This document shows, piece after piece, positions 23,264 to 33,509 of a stretch of DNA of 64,000 nt. The notes beneath the pieces were generated by a model. It saw only the letters and a list, made by a program, of their open reading frames with translations. It had not been told where the DNA came from and did not search any database. Source of the stretch: Psilocybe azurescens (taxonomy: Eukaryota > Basidiomycota > Agaricomycetes > Agaricales > Agrocybaceae). Location: NCBI GenBank assembly GCA_023853785.1, contig JAJIRX010000730.1, forward strand, positions 62,001 through 126,000, read 5' to 3'. The stretch's first letter is position 1, and each line of letters opens with the position of its first letter. The translations under genes and the position numbers were made by a program.

Positions 23264-25426
23264 TTACTGCTCAGATTGCTTCTTCTTCTTCTTCTTCTTT
23301 GACTTCTCCTGCTCAGATGTATCCTTTGATGAACTTGCTCTGACCTTTTCCTCAACAGCAACAACTTTTTCCTTCTTTAGCATCTTTCCATCATTATCCA
23401 TCCATTCCTGTAAATTTTTCAAAGTATACCTTGCATCATCACCCCAGAGCTCTACTGCTGTCATGCTATCAGAATCCCCATTAAGCCACTTGCTCATCTT
23501 GGGAAAATACTGAGCAGCCCTTTTAAAAGCTGGACGCCACATGTTACTCCATTGACTCTTCCCAATGAAAAGCTCAATGACTTGCTTCTCAGTTGGTGGT
23601 CTGTCAGGCCACTTTGAGATTTTAGCCATCTGGTCAAGAGCAGCACTAACAGCACAATAGCGACGATACTGGCCAGGAAGGTCTTTGGGTGGGTGCTGAC
23701 GTGTCAGATCCATGGGAACCTTGAGAACAGAAGCAAGGGTGGACTCATAAGGAGTGAATGGTTTACGAGAAATAGTTTCTTCAGCAGCAGTGGTGTTGAT
23801 GTTACTGGTTTCAACCTCACCAGATGTTGATATAGATGGTGAAGGAGAGCGAGTGTGGACCAGAACACTGTGTGGCGTGACAGAATGAGAGATAGGTGGA
23901 AGAGATGCAGCCTGAAGAGATCAAGCATGTGATGGCGCAATAGAAGAAAAAAGAAATCAAAGGCTCAAAAGAGCTCTATAGCATTGAATTAGTAATATTT
24001 AGCATGCTGAGCTTGTTATATAATACTCACACAAAGAATATGAAGAGTTTGTTTACCATTATGAACTTTGAATGAAATTTCATCATTGGATTCCACTGCA
24101 TTATTGTAGAAACCTTTCATGTCCCAAAGTTTATCTATAGCATCCCAAATAAGAATACAATTTTCTAAATATAGTCAGATAGAAATTTAAATTAGTATGT
24201 ATTATGAAAAACTTACTGGTGATTGGTTCAAAAAGACTAGCAACATTGTGCAAAACTGGCCCTAAGTTTTTGTTGACAGTAACAGGAACCCGCATGCTAG
24301 GCCTCATGTTTGTTGCCTGAAGCTGAGAAGGATCCAAAACAGATGAATACAAAAGAACAAAGCCCTTTACTTTGTTGAAAATAGGTGAGAAATGAAGATT
24401 TTCATCATCAACTGGATTATAAGTCAATCCAACTGCTCGGCCTCGAAAAATGCCACCTGTAGCCCGAGAAGAACCTTCAGGACGAGGTGGGCTTTCCATA
24501 GTGGCATCTGTTTATAATTAAATAAATAATTAAAATAAATATAAATATAAACACCAACCTTCATCAGAAAGCTTGTTTTCAGATGTTTTCTGCTCCTCTG
24601 AACTGATAGCAACTGGAGCAGAAATATCTGGAGCAGGCAAAGACATTGTAGTGGTTGAGACGAGAGGAGTAGGAGCATCATTGATGCTTGGGGCAGCAGC
24701 AGACAGAGTTGTAGCTTCAGCATTGATAGCTGCAGTTCCAGTACCACCAGTTGAAGAAATAGCAGTCAGAAGAGACTCAATTGTAGAGACTGGTGCTAAA
24801 CGCCGAGGAGGTGCAACTGAATCACCTCCTTCTGCCAGAACTTTTAAAGTGCTTAAAGTATTTTAATATATATATATAAACAAAGAACAAAAATAAACTC
24901 ACTGAGTCTGTTTCCTAATCCGCTTAGCTTCCTCAGCTTCAACAGCTGCATTTTCTCTGCAGTTGTCCTACGCTGTTTTGATCTGAAAATAAAGTTAGAA
25001 ATAAATTAAAATATAGTCAATAACTTCTTACTTCTTGACCTCTTTCTTCAAAGTTGCTTTCCTCCCTCTTCTCCCCCTTTTCCTCAACTTATCAACCACC
25101 ATCTCCTCCAGATCTGGTAACCCTGCTCCATCCCTCCCTCCTCCCCCTCCTCCTCCTCCCCCCCCTCCTCCTTTCCCCTTCCTCCCTGTCCTCCTTCTCC
25201 CCTCCTCCTCCTCCTCCTCCTCCTCCCCTCCTCCTCCTCCCCCTCCTCTCTCCCCTCTCTCCTCCTTCTCCTTCTCTAGATCTGTCTTGGCTGCCCTGTT
25301 TGAACCAGACCTTAATCTCTTCTTAGCAGTCTGAGCAGCACTAGACCCTTGCCTCTTCCTGCTATTAGAAGTAACAGCAGAAGCAGCAGGTGTAGCTTTG
25401 GTGGTAGACCTAGTAGTAGCAGGCAT
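23264..25426 (-). CDS. KDZ-linked accessory protein, uncharacterised, multi-exon
   Basis: I do not recognise a named family. The ATG at 25,426 gives MPATTRSTTKATPAAS, a basic segment (KKRLRSGSNRAAK) and a Gly/Glu low-complexity run. Short exons follow: KRIRKQTQ; then LAEGGDSVAPPRRLAPVS to KLSDEG; ATMESPPRPEGSSRATGG to SLFEPIT with FNKVKGFVLLYSSVLDP; ILIWDAIDKLWDMKGFYNN; and a last exon with the conserved core (YRRYCAVSAALDQMAKISKW, VIELFIGKSQW, FPKMSKWL, KNLQEWMDNDG) and a lysine tail ending at 23,264. No stop is evident within the exons as I spliced them. The conserved core recurs in KDZ element B at the same place and orientation, so this is a real partner of the transposase. It ends about 100 bp upstream of the transposase start. 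Role unknown; the basic termini suggest nucleic-acid binding. Confidence 0.65.
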
Positions 25427-25654
25427 AGTGCAGGTGGTGAGCTAGCAGTACAGTGATGATGGCAGTTACGGAACAAGAGGCAATCTGCGCTTCAAGCAGA
25501 GAGTAATCTTAATATGGTAACTCATATAAATACTCCAAAATAAATCCAAGTTCACTACAAAAATTCAAGCCCAGTGAATACATGAAATATATATATATAT
25601 GCTAACTAAGGCTATATACATTGTAAAAAGTTAGCTATATAACTACATAGAGAA

Positions 25655-25865
25655 CATCATGCAAGAGGGGACAGAGACAAAGACAGGCAATGGCGGAGGG
25701 GGGCGGGTAGTGTGGCGGCCACAGAGGGGTGCGGCGGGGTGGCACGATGGGGGCCACACGAGCTGGCAGCATCGAGGGGGGCGGGGTGGCACGATGGGGG
25801 CCACACGAGCTGGCAGCATCAAGGGGTGGGTAGCATGGCGGCCACAGAGGGGTGCGGCGGTGAAA
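25655..25865. repeat. GC-rich minisatellite, left part
   Basis: Degenerate units containing GGTGCGGCGGGGTGGCACGA and GGGGCCACACGAGCTGGCAG alternate with short variants. The same units continue at 27,541-27,830, so the array was split by the 1.68-kb repeat. Long open frames over it are composition artefacts. Confidence 0.75.
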
Positions 25866-27545
25866 GGGTGTAAACCATTCTGAGCTTACAATTCATAGTG
25901 AGATACAGAGGCCTTTATTTTTGCAATTGTTATCTGTAATAAACTAGTACATTATACTAGTGAAGGGTAGGAGATATGCCAGACTATTAGGCTTTGAGGC
26001 TTTACTTCCTAGTGGGCCAACAAGAGTAATAGACCTTACAAACTAACTAAGGTGTAGTGTGGCCTATTAATCAGTGCTACAAATCAAAGACTACCCTTAG
26101 TTTCCTACACAGCTATCAAAGCAACCCTAACCAAGCATCCGGGCGATCGCCCGCTCCATTGATCATACTATTAGTCCCATGCAAAGAAGAAACCCTTAAG
26201 AAATGACCTTGGCTCTTACAAGGGGTAACACCCACCAGTGTCTTACAAGCGATTGCCAAGTGATGAAAACCTTATTAATTAGCAAAAGTGATCACTGTGT
26301 CCAGGCCTCACAAAGGCTGTTCACTAAATTAGGCGATCAACTGCTCGGGGATCAGGCATCACTGCACCACACGGGTGATCGCCCCACGGACCGAATGTAT
26401 TGGCAATTGAAATCTTGTGTACAACTCAGCATATGGCGGTCTACTAGATCCAACTATAAAAACTTGTAATTTGCAATACAGCCAACGTGAGTGAGTGATC
26501 GTCCAGCCAGCGATCGCCACACAATACTAGAGGTAACTTGCCTCATGATAAGGGCACCTGCTGTTCCAGGGGGTCCTAAACCAATAGCAACTGTGCTGGG
26601 GAACCTTGGGAGGGTTTCCTAGGAAATATACCCCTAAGCAATCTAGTCCCGACATGCCTTAGCCGCGAGCCATCTGATAAAATAAGTCGGGTGATTGCTA
26701 CCCAAGAAGGCACTGCCGCATGGACAACCATGTTATCTTCAAATAAGCGCCGTAGCCCAGGCAAACTAGTACTTTCCACTATTATAATTGGTGCAGCAAA
26801 GGCTAGGCAGCACGCGGTCCATTTCCTTCCTTTTCTCTTAGTCTCTTTCAATTATCACAAGCCAAAGTATCTATTTAGTCTATAAAAACAGTCCTGTATC
26901 TTAGAATAGGAACCAAGTAATTTACACCCCAGATTTGATATCAGAATTTACTCTGAATAAGAATTCTAGTGTTAACACTTTGAGGACTAGTGATTTGTGT
27001 GATAAGAGATCGAACACTGCAGTTCACCTTAAGCAATTAGGGCGCTACCTGGTTTCGTGAGCAATTGCCATTGTGATATTCAACATCAGGTCTATTAGAC
27101 TTGATAAGTAGGCTTTTATAAGTCATCCGTGGACTGCCCTGGGGATTGTTAAGTACAGATTGGAACCCTATACGACTAGCGATTGCTCATAGTAACTAGG
27201 GACGACTGTCAGAGAACTCCGACTGTTCAGGACGTTGCCTATAGTAAGACTGCCCTGGGGATTATTAAGTACGGGTGGGAACCCTATAAAGGCTAGTGAT
27301 TGCTCATAGTCACTAGGGACGACTGTCAGAGAAATCTGACTGTTTTCAGGATGTTGCCTATAGTAAACTAAGGACTGTGGACTAGTGTGCCCAGTTGCTT
27401 ATAGGAACCAAAGATCTACTACGTGTTAATACGGGTGATCGCTTATAGTGTTTGACAAAGTTTGAGTTTGGGTTTTATAAAGAAAAACTGTTAAGTGTCC
27501 CGTGTACACTTGCCCCCAAAAGCAATCCCCCCTGATATTGGTGGG
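25866..27545 (+). mobile_element. 1.68-kb dispersed repeat, copy 1 (LTR-like or non-autonomous)
   Basis: This block is present again in inverse orientation at about 42,350-44,034. It starts TGAAAGGGTGTAAACCATTC and ends about CCTGATATTGGTG in both copies, with different flanks, so these are the element borders. There is no coding sequence with a motif. It contains many variants of GGCGATCGCC and GTGATCGC spread along its length, and an internal duplicated block (GACTGCCCTGGGGATT near 27,130 and 27,248). Ends and TSD do not fit a standard class clearly; a solo LTR is one option. Confidence 0.65.
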
Positions 27546-27830
27546 GGCCACACGAGCTGGCAGCATCAAGGGGTGGGTAGCGTGGCAGCCACAGAGGGGT
27601 GCGGCGGGGTGGCACAATGGGGGGGCCACACGAGCTGGCAATGGCGGAGGGGGGCGGGTAGCATGGCGGCCACAGAGGGGTGCGGCGGGGCAGCACGATG
27701 GGGGGGGGCCACACAAGCTGGCAATGTCGAGGGGGCAAGTGTCATGGCAGCCAGAGGGGTGCAGCGGGGCGGCACGATGTGGGGGCCACACAAGCTGGAA
27801 ACGGCGGAGGCCGCAGTACGATATGGCAGC
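27541..27830. repeat. GC-rich minisatellite, right part
   Basis: Continuation of the array at 25,655-25,865: GGGGGCCACACGAGCTGGCA, GTGGCAGCCACAGAGGGGTG and GCGGCGGGGTGGCAC units. Confidence 0.75.
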
Positions 27831-28340
27831 TACGGTGGCCCCATGTTGGGATACCCAACAGCAGGGCCACTGTCAACGGCGACGAGGGACGCTGTGCGTG
27901 CCCTCATCAGTGCCTCGTGCCGTCGACCACGGGGGTCTGCGCCTGCGTGGTTTGTTAGCAAAAGAAGGGGATAGGCGGGACGGTATGTACTCACCTCCTT
28001 CCCCCGGTTCCTCCCAGGCCCCCTTCCCTCCCATTTTGAACAGCGGCGGCGGCGGCTACCCGATCTGCCCTCGCAGATGGTGATGACGAGGCCGTCGCAA
28101 GGCGAGAAGGGTGGCAGCGGGTGAGGGATGGCGGCGACGGTGACGGCGGCAGTGGTGAAGAGGGCAAGGCGACGGCGAGAGAAAGGGAAGGGGGAGATGG
28201 TGGTGGTTGGAAAGAAAGAAGCAGTTGACAGCACACGCATCTGTTTGATGGCGATTGTGCCGATCGGCCGATGCCGGGCACGCGTGCGCTGAACTACGTG
28301 AGTGTGTGATTTGATATATAAATCGAAAACCAAAACACAA
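27831..28340 (-). repeat. Multi-copy 5' region shared with 51,250-51,400
   Basis: The reverse complement near 28,290-28,100 aligns with 51,255-51,400: CACGCGTGCCCGGCATCGGC versus GACACGTGCCCAGCATTGGC, then CAATCGCCATCAAACAGATG versus CAACAACAATCAAATATACA. A TATATAAATC box precedes it on the minus strand at about 28,312-28,323. It looks like the promoter and start of a repeated, low-complexity open reading frame (see 51,242-51,629). The coding part here differs and is not recognisable. Confidence 0.5.
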
Positions 28341-29975
28341 ACCAGAGAGGAATGGTCTAGACTAGATAAGACGACTCTCTCCCTGTTGAGTTAAAGTGAG
28401 GGCTGGCTTTGCCACTAGGTTGTGTAGATGTATGTGGTCTGAGGAGGGCAGGGACGTATGAAGGAGGAGGAATGGATGAGGGGATATAAAATGCCCTTGA
28501 GTATTTACTGGGAGGAAGCAACCCGACTTGATTGGGGTAGAACGGTGTGAATGATGTGTGATGACTGTGAAGGGGCCAAATGACTAGATAAATCGTAGGG
28601 ATTGATACGGGGGCAGGAGTGAGAATGTAGTCTTGATCCTAGTGCGCTTCAAGCAAGTCTGCAGTGTCTGCAAAGCTAGAAGTAAAGTCTGCTGATAGAA
28701 TAATGACTTGAGCGGCCTGGAGTGATAGATGATGAAGGATTGTGCGATGTTCTTGAACCAAAAAATCAAACAGAGCGGTGAGGTGAATGAGGGATGACTA
28801 GGGCGATGGATGAAGATGACAACAAGACCAAGATTGCAGAATAAAAATATTCTGGAGCAATAGAAGCGATGGGGAGTTGAGGATCTTGATGTAGAGGAAG
28901 AATGAAGGGTCTGGAGGATGGTAGGATCGAAATGAACTGGACAAAACTCTCTGTGATGAGAGAGCGAGAGTGGTTGGATAGGCTGGTCTAGCCACTGATG
29001 AACGTCTTGAATAACTGGAGTGATTGTTGAATTTCGTGCTGAATACTGATAGAGATTGATTGAATGCGTGCTTGGAGTGCTGGACTGAGTACTTGATAAC
29101 TTGAAATCTTTGCTGTGAAGAAAGTTGGGGCTTGTAACTTCCTTGCATTCCAAGCGATACTAATACATGGTTTATATACCAGAGAACATAGAAAAATATT
29201 TAAAAGAGATCAAGCGTCCAAACTATACCAATCATTCTGTAGAACAACACCCAGTAGTCCCATCTATCAACTACATACAATAGATTGAAAGCTGACGGAG
29301 TTTAGGAGTGAAAAATAGAAGGATGAGTAAGTAAGTAACATAGGATGAGTAAGAAGTATAAGCAGGATTATGAAAAGCGAAGTGAGATGAGTAAGAAAGA
29401 AGCGAAGCTGAGTAAGTACAATAAGCAAGAATGACAAAAGGAAGGAAGGATCAATCATATGAAAGTGTCAGTCAATAGAAAAGGAACCAAAATAGCGAAC
29501 AAGTACCATGCTAATGAATAGAACCAGTCTATTCATGGCACAGCTCAGTCATCCATTACCAAGACTGCTGAGTGAGACAAAGATTTGCTGCATATGTGGA
29601 ATCCAGTTAAGGACCAAATAGTTGTAGATGATCAAATGCTGATGACGATGGTGATATATGATGCTGTGCAGTGCTGTGCGTACTAGAATGGATAGGAATG
29701 ATGTCCAAGAATAATCTGTGCATAGCCTTGAGGTTCGAAATAGATAGACGATTGAATCATTGATAGGGAATGTAACTGATCAAATGGTTGAAGTGGAGAT
29801 TGAAAGTTGGAATGGAGCTTGAAGTGGACTGTGAATGGGCTTTGACATTGAATATTGAGGGATGTGCTTCAGATAAAAATGTGAAATAATAACCCTGGCT
29901 TCTGCATGCAATGGGGAGTCAAGACAGAGCGCTCTAAGCTTATAGATAAATCTCATATCCAATCAAAATTGGTGT
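28341..29975. other. Unassigned transposon-like DNA left of the chromovirus
   Basis: A minus-strand frame of 189 codons (28,584-29,153, start MECKEVTSPNFLHSK) has a TATATAAAC box about 20 bp upstream of its ATG. Its composition (Ser/Leu/Ile-rich) is not typical protein, and it could be an LTR or leader region. The rest has only short frames. It replaces the missing 5' LTR, gag and reverse transcriptase of the downstream chromovirus, so it is a junction product. Confidence 0.4.
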
Positions 29976-31122
29976 ATGACACCGTCCTTCATGCCAATCG
30001 CCGGACCAACTTCTATGCGACCCTTTGCTAACTGCTCAATGGACTTTCTAACCGATTTACCACTGGTTAAAAACAGTGCGGGACAGATCGTGGATGCAAT
30101 CATGGTCATGGTAGACCATGGGCTTACTAAGAGGGTGATTTTAATACCTTGCCGGAAAAAAGGGAAACCGGGAGAGGCACTTGACACAGAAGGAGCAGCT
30201 CAACTCTTACTAGACAACCTCTTCAAACAATTTGGACTCCCAGACAGCATCATCTCCAACCGAGATCCCCTATTCACCGCAAAAGTCTTCCAAGAACTCA
30301 TGAAACCCTTGGGAATCAAGTCCAAATTAACCACGGCTTATCATCCAATAGGAGATGGAACCACTGAGCAATTCAACCAAGAAATAGAAGCCTACCTTTC
30401 CATCTATTGTTCGTCACACCCAACCGACTGGAACAAGTCAATCGGAACACTGGAATTCACTCACAACAACAGGAAACACTCCAAAAGGGTCAAAACCCCA
30501 TTCGAACTCACCTTAGGTTCATCTCCGATAGCCATTCCACTTGCATTTGAGAACACCAAGGCCCCATCGGTGGAGGAAAAAGTCAAACATCTCCTAAAAG
30601 ATCAAGAAGAAGCATTAGCCGCCCACAAACTTGCAAGACAAAGAATAGCCGAAGCTGACGAAAATCGAACTTCAAACCATTCAAGAAAGGAACGAAAGTT
30701 TGGCTAGACTCCTGCAACATCTCCACTAGGTACCATTCAAAGATGAAACCGAAACGAGAAGGCCCATTCACAATCACAGAAGTCTTGGGACCTCTCACAT
30801 ACAGACTCAAAATACCCAAGATATGGAAGATCCATGATGTTTTCCACACCACTCTACTCATGCCATACAAAGAGACAGAGACGTATGGACCGAACTTCCC
30901 TAGACCACCACCCAAAATCAAAAATCAGGAAGAACACTGGGAAGTCGAAACTATTTTGAATCACAGAAAGATGGGACGAAAACCCAAAAAGGAAAACGAA
31001 AATATCAATATCTTATCAAATGGGCCGGATTCCCTATCTCCGAAGCAACGTGGGAAAAAGATGATGCATTCAACAACGACGGTGAAACTCTTCGAGAATA
31101 CCACCAGTTACACAAGCTTTGA
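29976..31122 (+). pseudogene. Chromovirus (Ty3/gypsy) integrase with chromodomain, 5'-truncated
   Basis: C-terminal part of a gypsy pol. The integrase core keeps the D-D-E catalytic pattern: NCSMDFLTDLP, then SNRDPLFTAKVFQEL, then DGTTEQFNQEIEAYL. It is followed by FTHNNRKHSKRVKTPFEL, by the GPF-type C-terminal domain (KREGPFTITEVLG, VFHTTLLMPY), and by a chromodomain (EEHWEVETILNHRK, then YLIKWAGFPISEATWE, ending HQLHKL at 31,122). Chromodomains direct such elements to heterochromatin (established knowledge). One-base shifts occur near 30,660 (between NRT and PFKKGTKVWLD) and near 31,000. Protease, reverse transcriptase and RNase H are absent upstream. Confidence 0.85.
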
Positions 31123-31574
31123 TTATCACTACTATCCTGATGCCTCACTTTCTCCGATGCATCGCCTCTTCCTTCACTCGAAACCCTGAAATGAACCAAC
31201 TCAAAACTCCCATCTTTGATACCCCTTTGACTGATCAAACCATAGAAGACCTTGAGATGCTGCAAAGGGAAATCCTCACCAATACAACAAAGCAATCGAT
31301 CAGAAGGAAACGGCAAAACAGAACCACTGTCCGGCTGCTGCTAGACTTGCTCACCACCAAGCCAGATCTCAACATCTCAAGCTAAATCTGGTCAAACAGG
31401 AACTCTACCAACGCCTTCCACTAATTGCCAAAGTAGTTAAAAAGGCCAAGTTGTTCTATCTCTAAACCATTCCTCAGCCATCAGAACAACGCAACATGTC
31501 TTTCATCGATACCCCTGCCGCCTCTTCCTCTTCCACCCCTGACCACTCACATATGCGAGGGCAAATGACCTGCC
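31123..31574 (+). other. Linker between integrase and the zinc-knuckle frame
   Basis: An open frame from 31,188 (MNQLKTPIFDTPL) includes DLEMLQREIL; after a shift it continues LVKQELYQRLPLIAKVVKKA to about 31,462. It may be a short extra protein of the element or the 5' part of the next frame. Not recognised. Confidence 0.4.
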
Positions 31575-32378
31575 GTGCCTAGTCATGCTCAAACACTGTC
31601 AACCTTCAAAGCACTAGACCTCTTTGCCGACGACGAAACTGCTCAGAAAATCTGCTCATACTTTGAAGATCCAGACACCGTTCTTGCCCTCAACGAACTA
31701 GTGAAGGTTTCCAGAGCTCATCAACAAGAAGAACAAGAAATCTGTCTTGCCAGACACCAATCTCGTGTTCGACAGACCATGGCAACAGTTTTGTTAGACA
31801 AACTTCAATCATGGGGACTAGAAAGAGAAATCGAAGACATGTTGTGGAAACATCGTCGCGAATCACCCACAGTGCAAAAACTGTCCATATTTCCTCTCAC
31901 TAGTTTCCATCTTCAGAACACCATTCCCTCTCGACCCCTTCCTGCCCGTCCTCCTGCTTATCGCCGAGCAGTACGATTTTCACCAGTCATTGACAATTCA
32001 CCTTCACCGCAGATTTCGCCTCCCACCTCAACTCCCTCAAGATCTCCCATTCCTACGCCAACACCTCAACGATCTCCAAAAACAGCAACTCGTCAACGAA
32101 GCTCGTCCACCACTTCATCTTCTACAACAAATCGCTCAACGAGCGCAACATCGGTCACGTGCTTTCAATGCGGCGAACCTGGACATATTTGCCCAAGATG
32201 CCCCAAATTCAAATGCATCTACTGCTACCGATATGCCCCCGGACATTCTTTCCGAGACTGCAGCTATAACCCAGAAAATGAGCAACACACTGACCCCTAT
32301 TATGGAGGAATTGATGAGGATCTTCTCGACAATGCCAGAATCGCCAACACCACAGGCAAACCATACGGAGACTATTGA
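31575..32378 (+). CDS. Zinc-knuckle (gag-like) protein at the 3' end of the chromovirus
   Basis: 267 codons, complete: MPSHAQTLSTFKALDLFADD to TTGKPYGDY. The N-terminal half is predicted mostly helical (QKICSYFEDPDTVLALNELV). The middle is a Pro/Ser/Thr-rich basic linker. The C-terminal part has two zinc knuckles, CFQCGEPGHICPRC (CX2CX4HX4C) and CIYCYRYAPGHSFRDC (CX2CX6HX4C), followed by an acidic end. It would bind nucleic acid, like nucleocapsid. The odd point is position: it lies after the integrase and chromodomain, directly before the 3' LTR, instead of before pol. It is also one of the few uninterrupted frames in the window. Confidence 0.7.
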   Translation: MPSHAQTLSTFKALDLFADDETAQKICSYFEDPDTVLALNELVKVSRAHQQEEQEICLARHQSRVRQTMATVLLDKLQSWGLEREIEDMLWKHRRESPTVQKLSIFPLTSFHLQNTIPSRPLPARPPAYRRAVRFSPVIDNSPSPQISPPTSTPSRSPIPTPTPQRSPKTATRQRSSSTTSSSTTNRSTSATSVTCFQCGEPGHICPRCPKFKCIYCYRYAPGHSFRDCSYNPENEQHTDPYYGGIDEDLLDNARIANTTGKPYGDY

Positions 32379-32419
32379 GCCCACAGAAGTAATGGACTTC
32401 ACTCCTTCTGAGGCATAAG

Positions 32420-32438
32420 GAGTGTAGTATGGGGGTAA
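32420..32438 (+). promoter_or_regulatory. Polypurine tract of the chromovirus
   Basis: GGAGTGTAGTATGGGGGTAA lies directly before the 3' LTR start TGTTACG. Its G-run placement is right for plus-strand priming, although it is interrupted by pyrimidines. Confidence 0.5.
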
Positions 32439-32873
32439 TGTTACGACAAGTCTTTTTCTTTTCTCTTTTCCTTTTCTTTTCTTTTCTTTTTCTTTTCCTT
32501 ATCATCTTTCATATCATTGATACATCATCGAACGCTCTGATGATCTTTGCTTTCAATCATTCTATGAAACTCCATCATATCTCTGATGGACTTTCACTTC
32601 TATTCTTATATACATCTGTTGATGAACATTCAGACTTGTTTCAACTTACTGTTTCCACTATTCTTATATACATCTGCTGATGAACATTCAAACTCGTTTC
32701 AACTAGCTGTACAATTCATAGTATTTAAACTAGGAAGGATCCACTGTATTCTTTAGCTAGTTCTTGAGAATCCAACCTGCTTAACCTGCTCTACTCTGAA
32801 CTTGAACTTGTTCTTGTAAACGATTGGTGGTTAGATTACGCACACTGCATGATTCTAACTTGAGATCATAACA
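32439..32873 (+). mobile_element. 3' LTR of the chromovirus (435 bp)
   Basis: Begins TGTTACGACAAGTC and ends GAGATCATAACA, giving TGTTA...TAACA ends. It shares TTAGCTAGTTCTTGAGAATC with the solo LTR at 34,750-35,159. The base after it starts GGACA, which is in the frame of the F-box-like family copy 4. The 5' LTR is not in the expected place. Confidence 0.8.
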
Positions 32874-33507
32874 GGACACTCAATTGCCACAATGCCAGGA
32901 GTATGCACATTCGCCACATTGTTCTCATTGCAGATGATTGGCGTTTATGATGAGGTCATGCCAGCTCTCATAGATGGTAACCTAGCCTATGTTTTCTTGA
33001 TATGCCAGCTTCTCTTTGATATACATTCCCTTGTCTCACACAGTTCTTGATAGATGTTACATATGCCCTAACGTTCACAGTGCTCAACAAAGTTCTCCAC
33101 AGTGCTCCAGCTCTTAAGGCCCTATCTGCGAGGGTTGTGGATTGACCACAGTAAGTCATTTACTTGTAATACCTTACCTTTGAATATAAAGTAATGCACC
33201 TCCCAAAGACCAATTTGTAACCTATCAAAATGATATGGCTATCAAATACAATTACCCAGCATATCTCGAATCCATTTTGTTCATGAATGGTGTCAGAACT
33301 CATCTTTCTGTCATAACCCACCTCCTCAAACCCAATGTCACTTTAAATTTCAATAATCTTCATATAACACTTAGCATTCCCTCTCCTGAACCTCTCTGAC
33401 TGTCAAAAGATACCTAGAGGATATCAATGTCAGTATCCTGGATAAACACCTCATCCACTCATCCTTTGTCAGCATCAAACACATTATCATTGGTCTAGGG
33501 GTCAAAG
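32874..33507 (+). pseudogene. F-box-like protein, family copy 4, fragment interrupted by the chromovirus
   Basis: Directly after the LTR one frame reads ATMPGVCTFATLFSLQMIG, then YDEVMPALIDGNLAYVF, matching copies 1 and 2. Near 33,427-33,510 another stretch reads NVSILDKHLIHSSF, then KHIIIGLGV, matching NINILDSHLVHPAF and RRVVIGVEA of copy 1. The middle is not alignable by eye. The N-terminal F-box half should lie on the other side of the retroelement and is missing here. It shows that the family also exists outside the gene-rich part. Confidence 0.65.
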
Positions 33508-33509
33508 TA

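Larger units (their letters stand above)
20539..25650 (-). mobile_element. KDZ-type DNA transposon A, right end approximate
   Basis: The left terminus CAGTACTTTACCATCCCCCA starts at 20,539 next to GGATTATG, a candidate 8-bp target duplication. The same terminus recurs at 61,103, and related ones at 38,161, 48,602, 49,819 (inverse) and 63,398. The element carries subterminal tandem repeats, a transposase with KDZ features, and an upstream accessory gene, both on the minus strand. I could not find the right terminus; it may be lost, or lie at or beyond the minisatellite at 25.66 kb. KDZ (Kyakuja-Dileera-Zisupton) elements with linked cysteine-cluster domains are known to be expanded in mushrooms. 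Confidence 0.75.

Noticed and set aside
25035..25334. Proline/serine-rich plus-strand frames of about 100 codons
   Set aside because: They are the complement of the Glu/Gly low-complexity exon of the KDZ accessory gene and have no independent signal.
23264..25426. TET/JBP dioxygenase as the KDZ-linked gene
   Set aside because: No HxD or distal His/Arg dioxygenase motif was visible in any exon of the accessory gene.
25866..27545. Typical solo LTR
   Set aside because: It starts with TG, but no matching CA end or 4-6 bp duplication could be defined at either copy, so I leave the class open.
27495..28083. Long Gly/His/Trp-rich frames on both strands
   Set aside because: They are open only because of the GC-rich minisatellite repeat units; no start context, introns or motif.
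28584..29153. 189-codon minus-strand frame as a gene
   Set aside because: A TATA box is upstream, but composition is unlike a folded protein and there is no motif; more likely an LTR or leader region.
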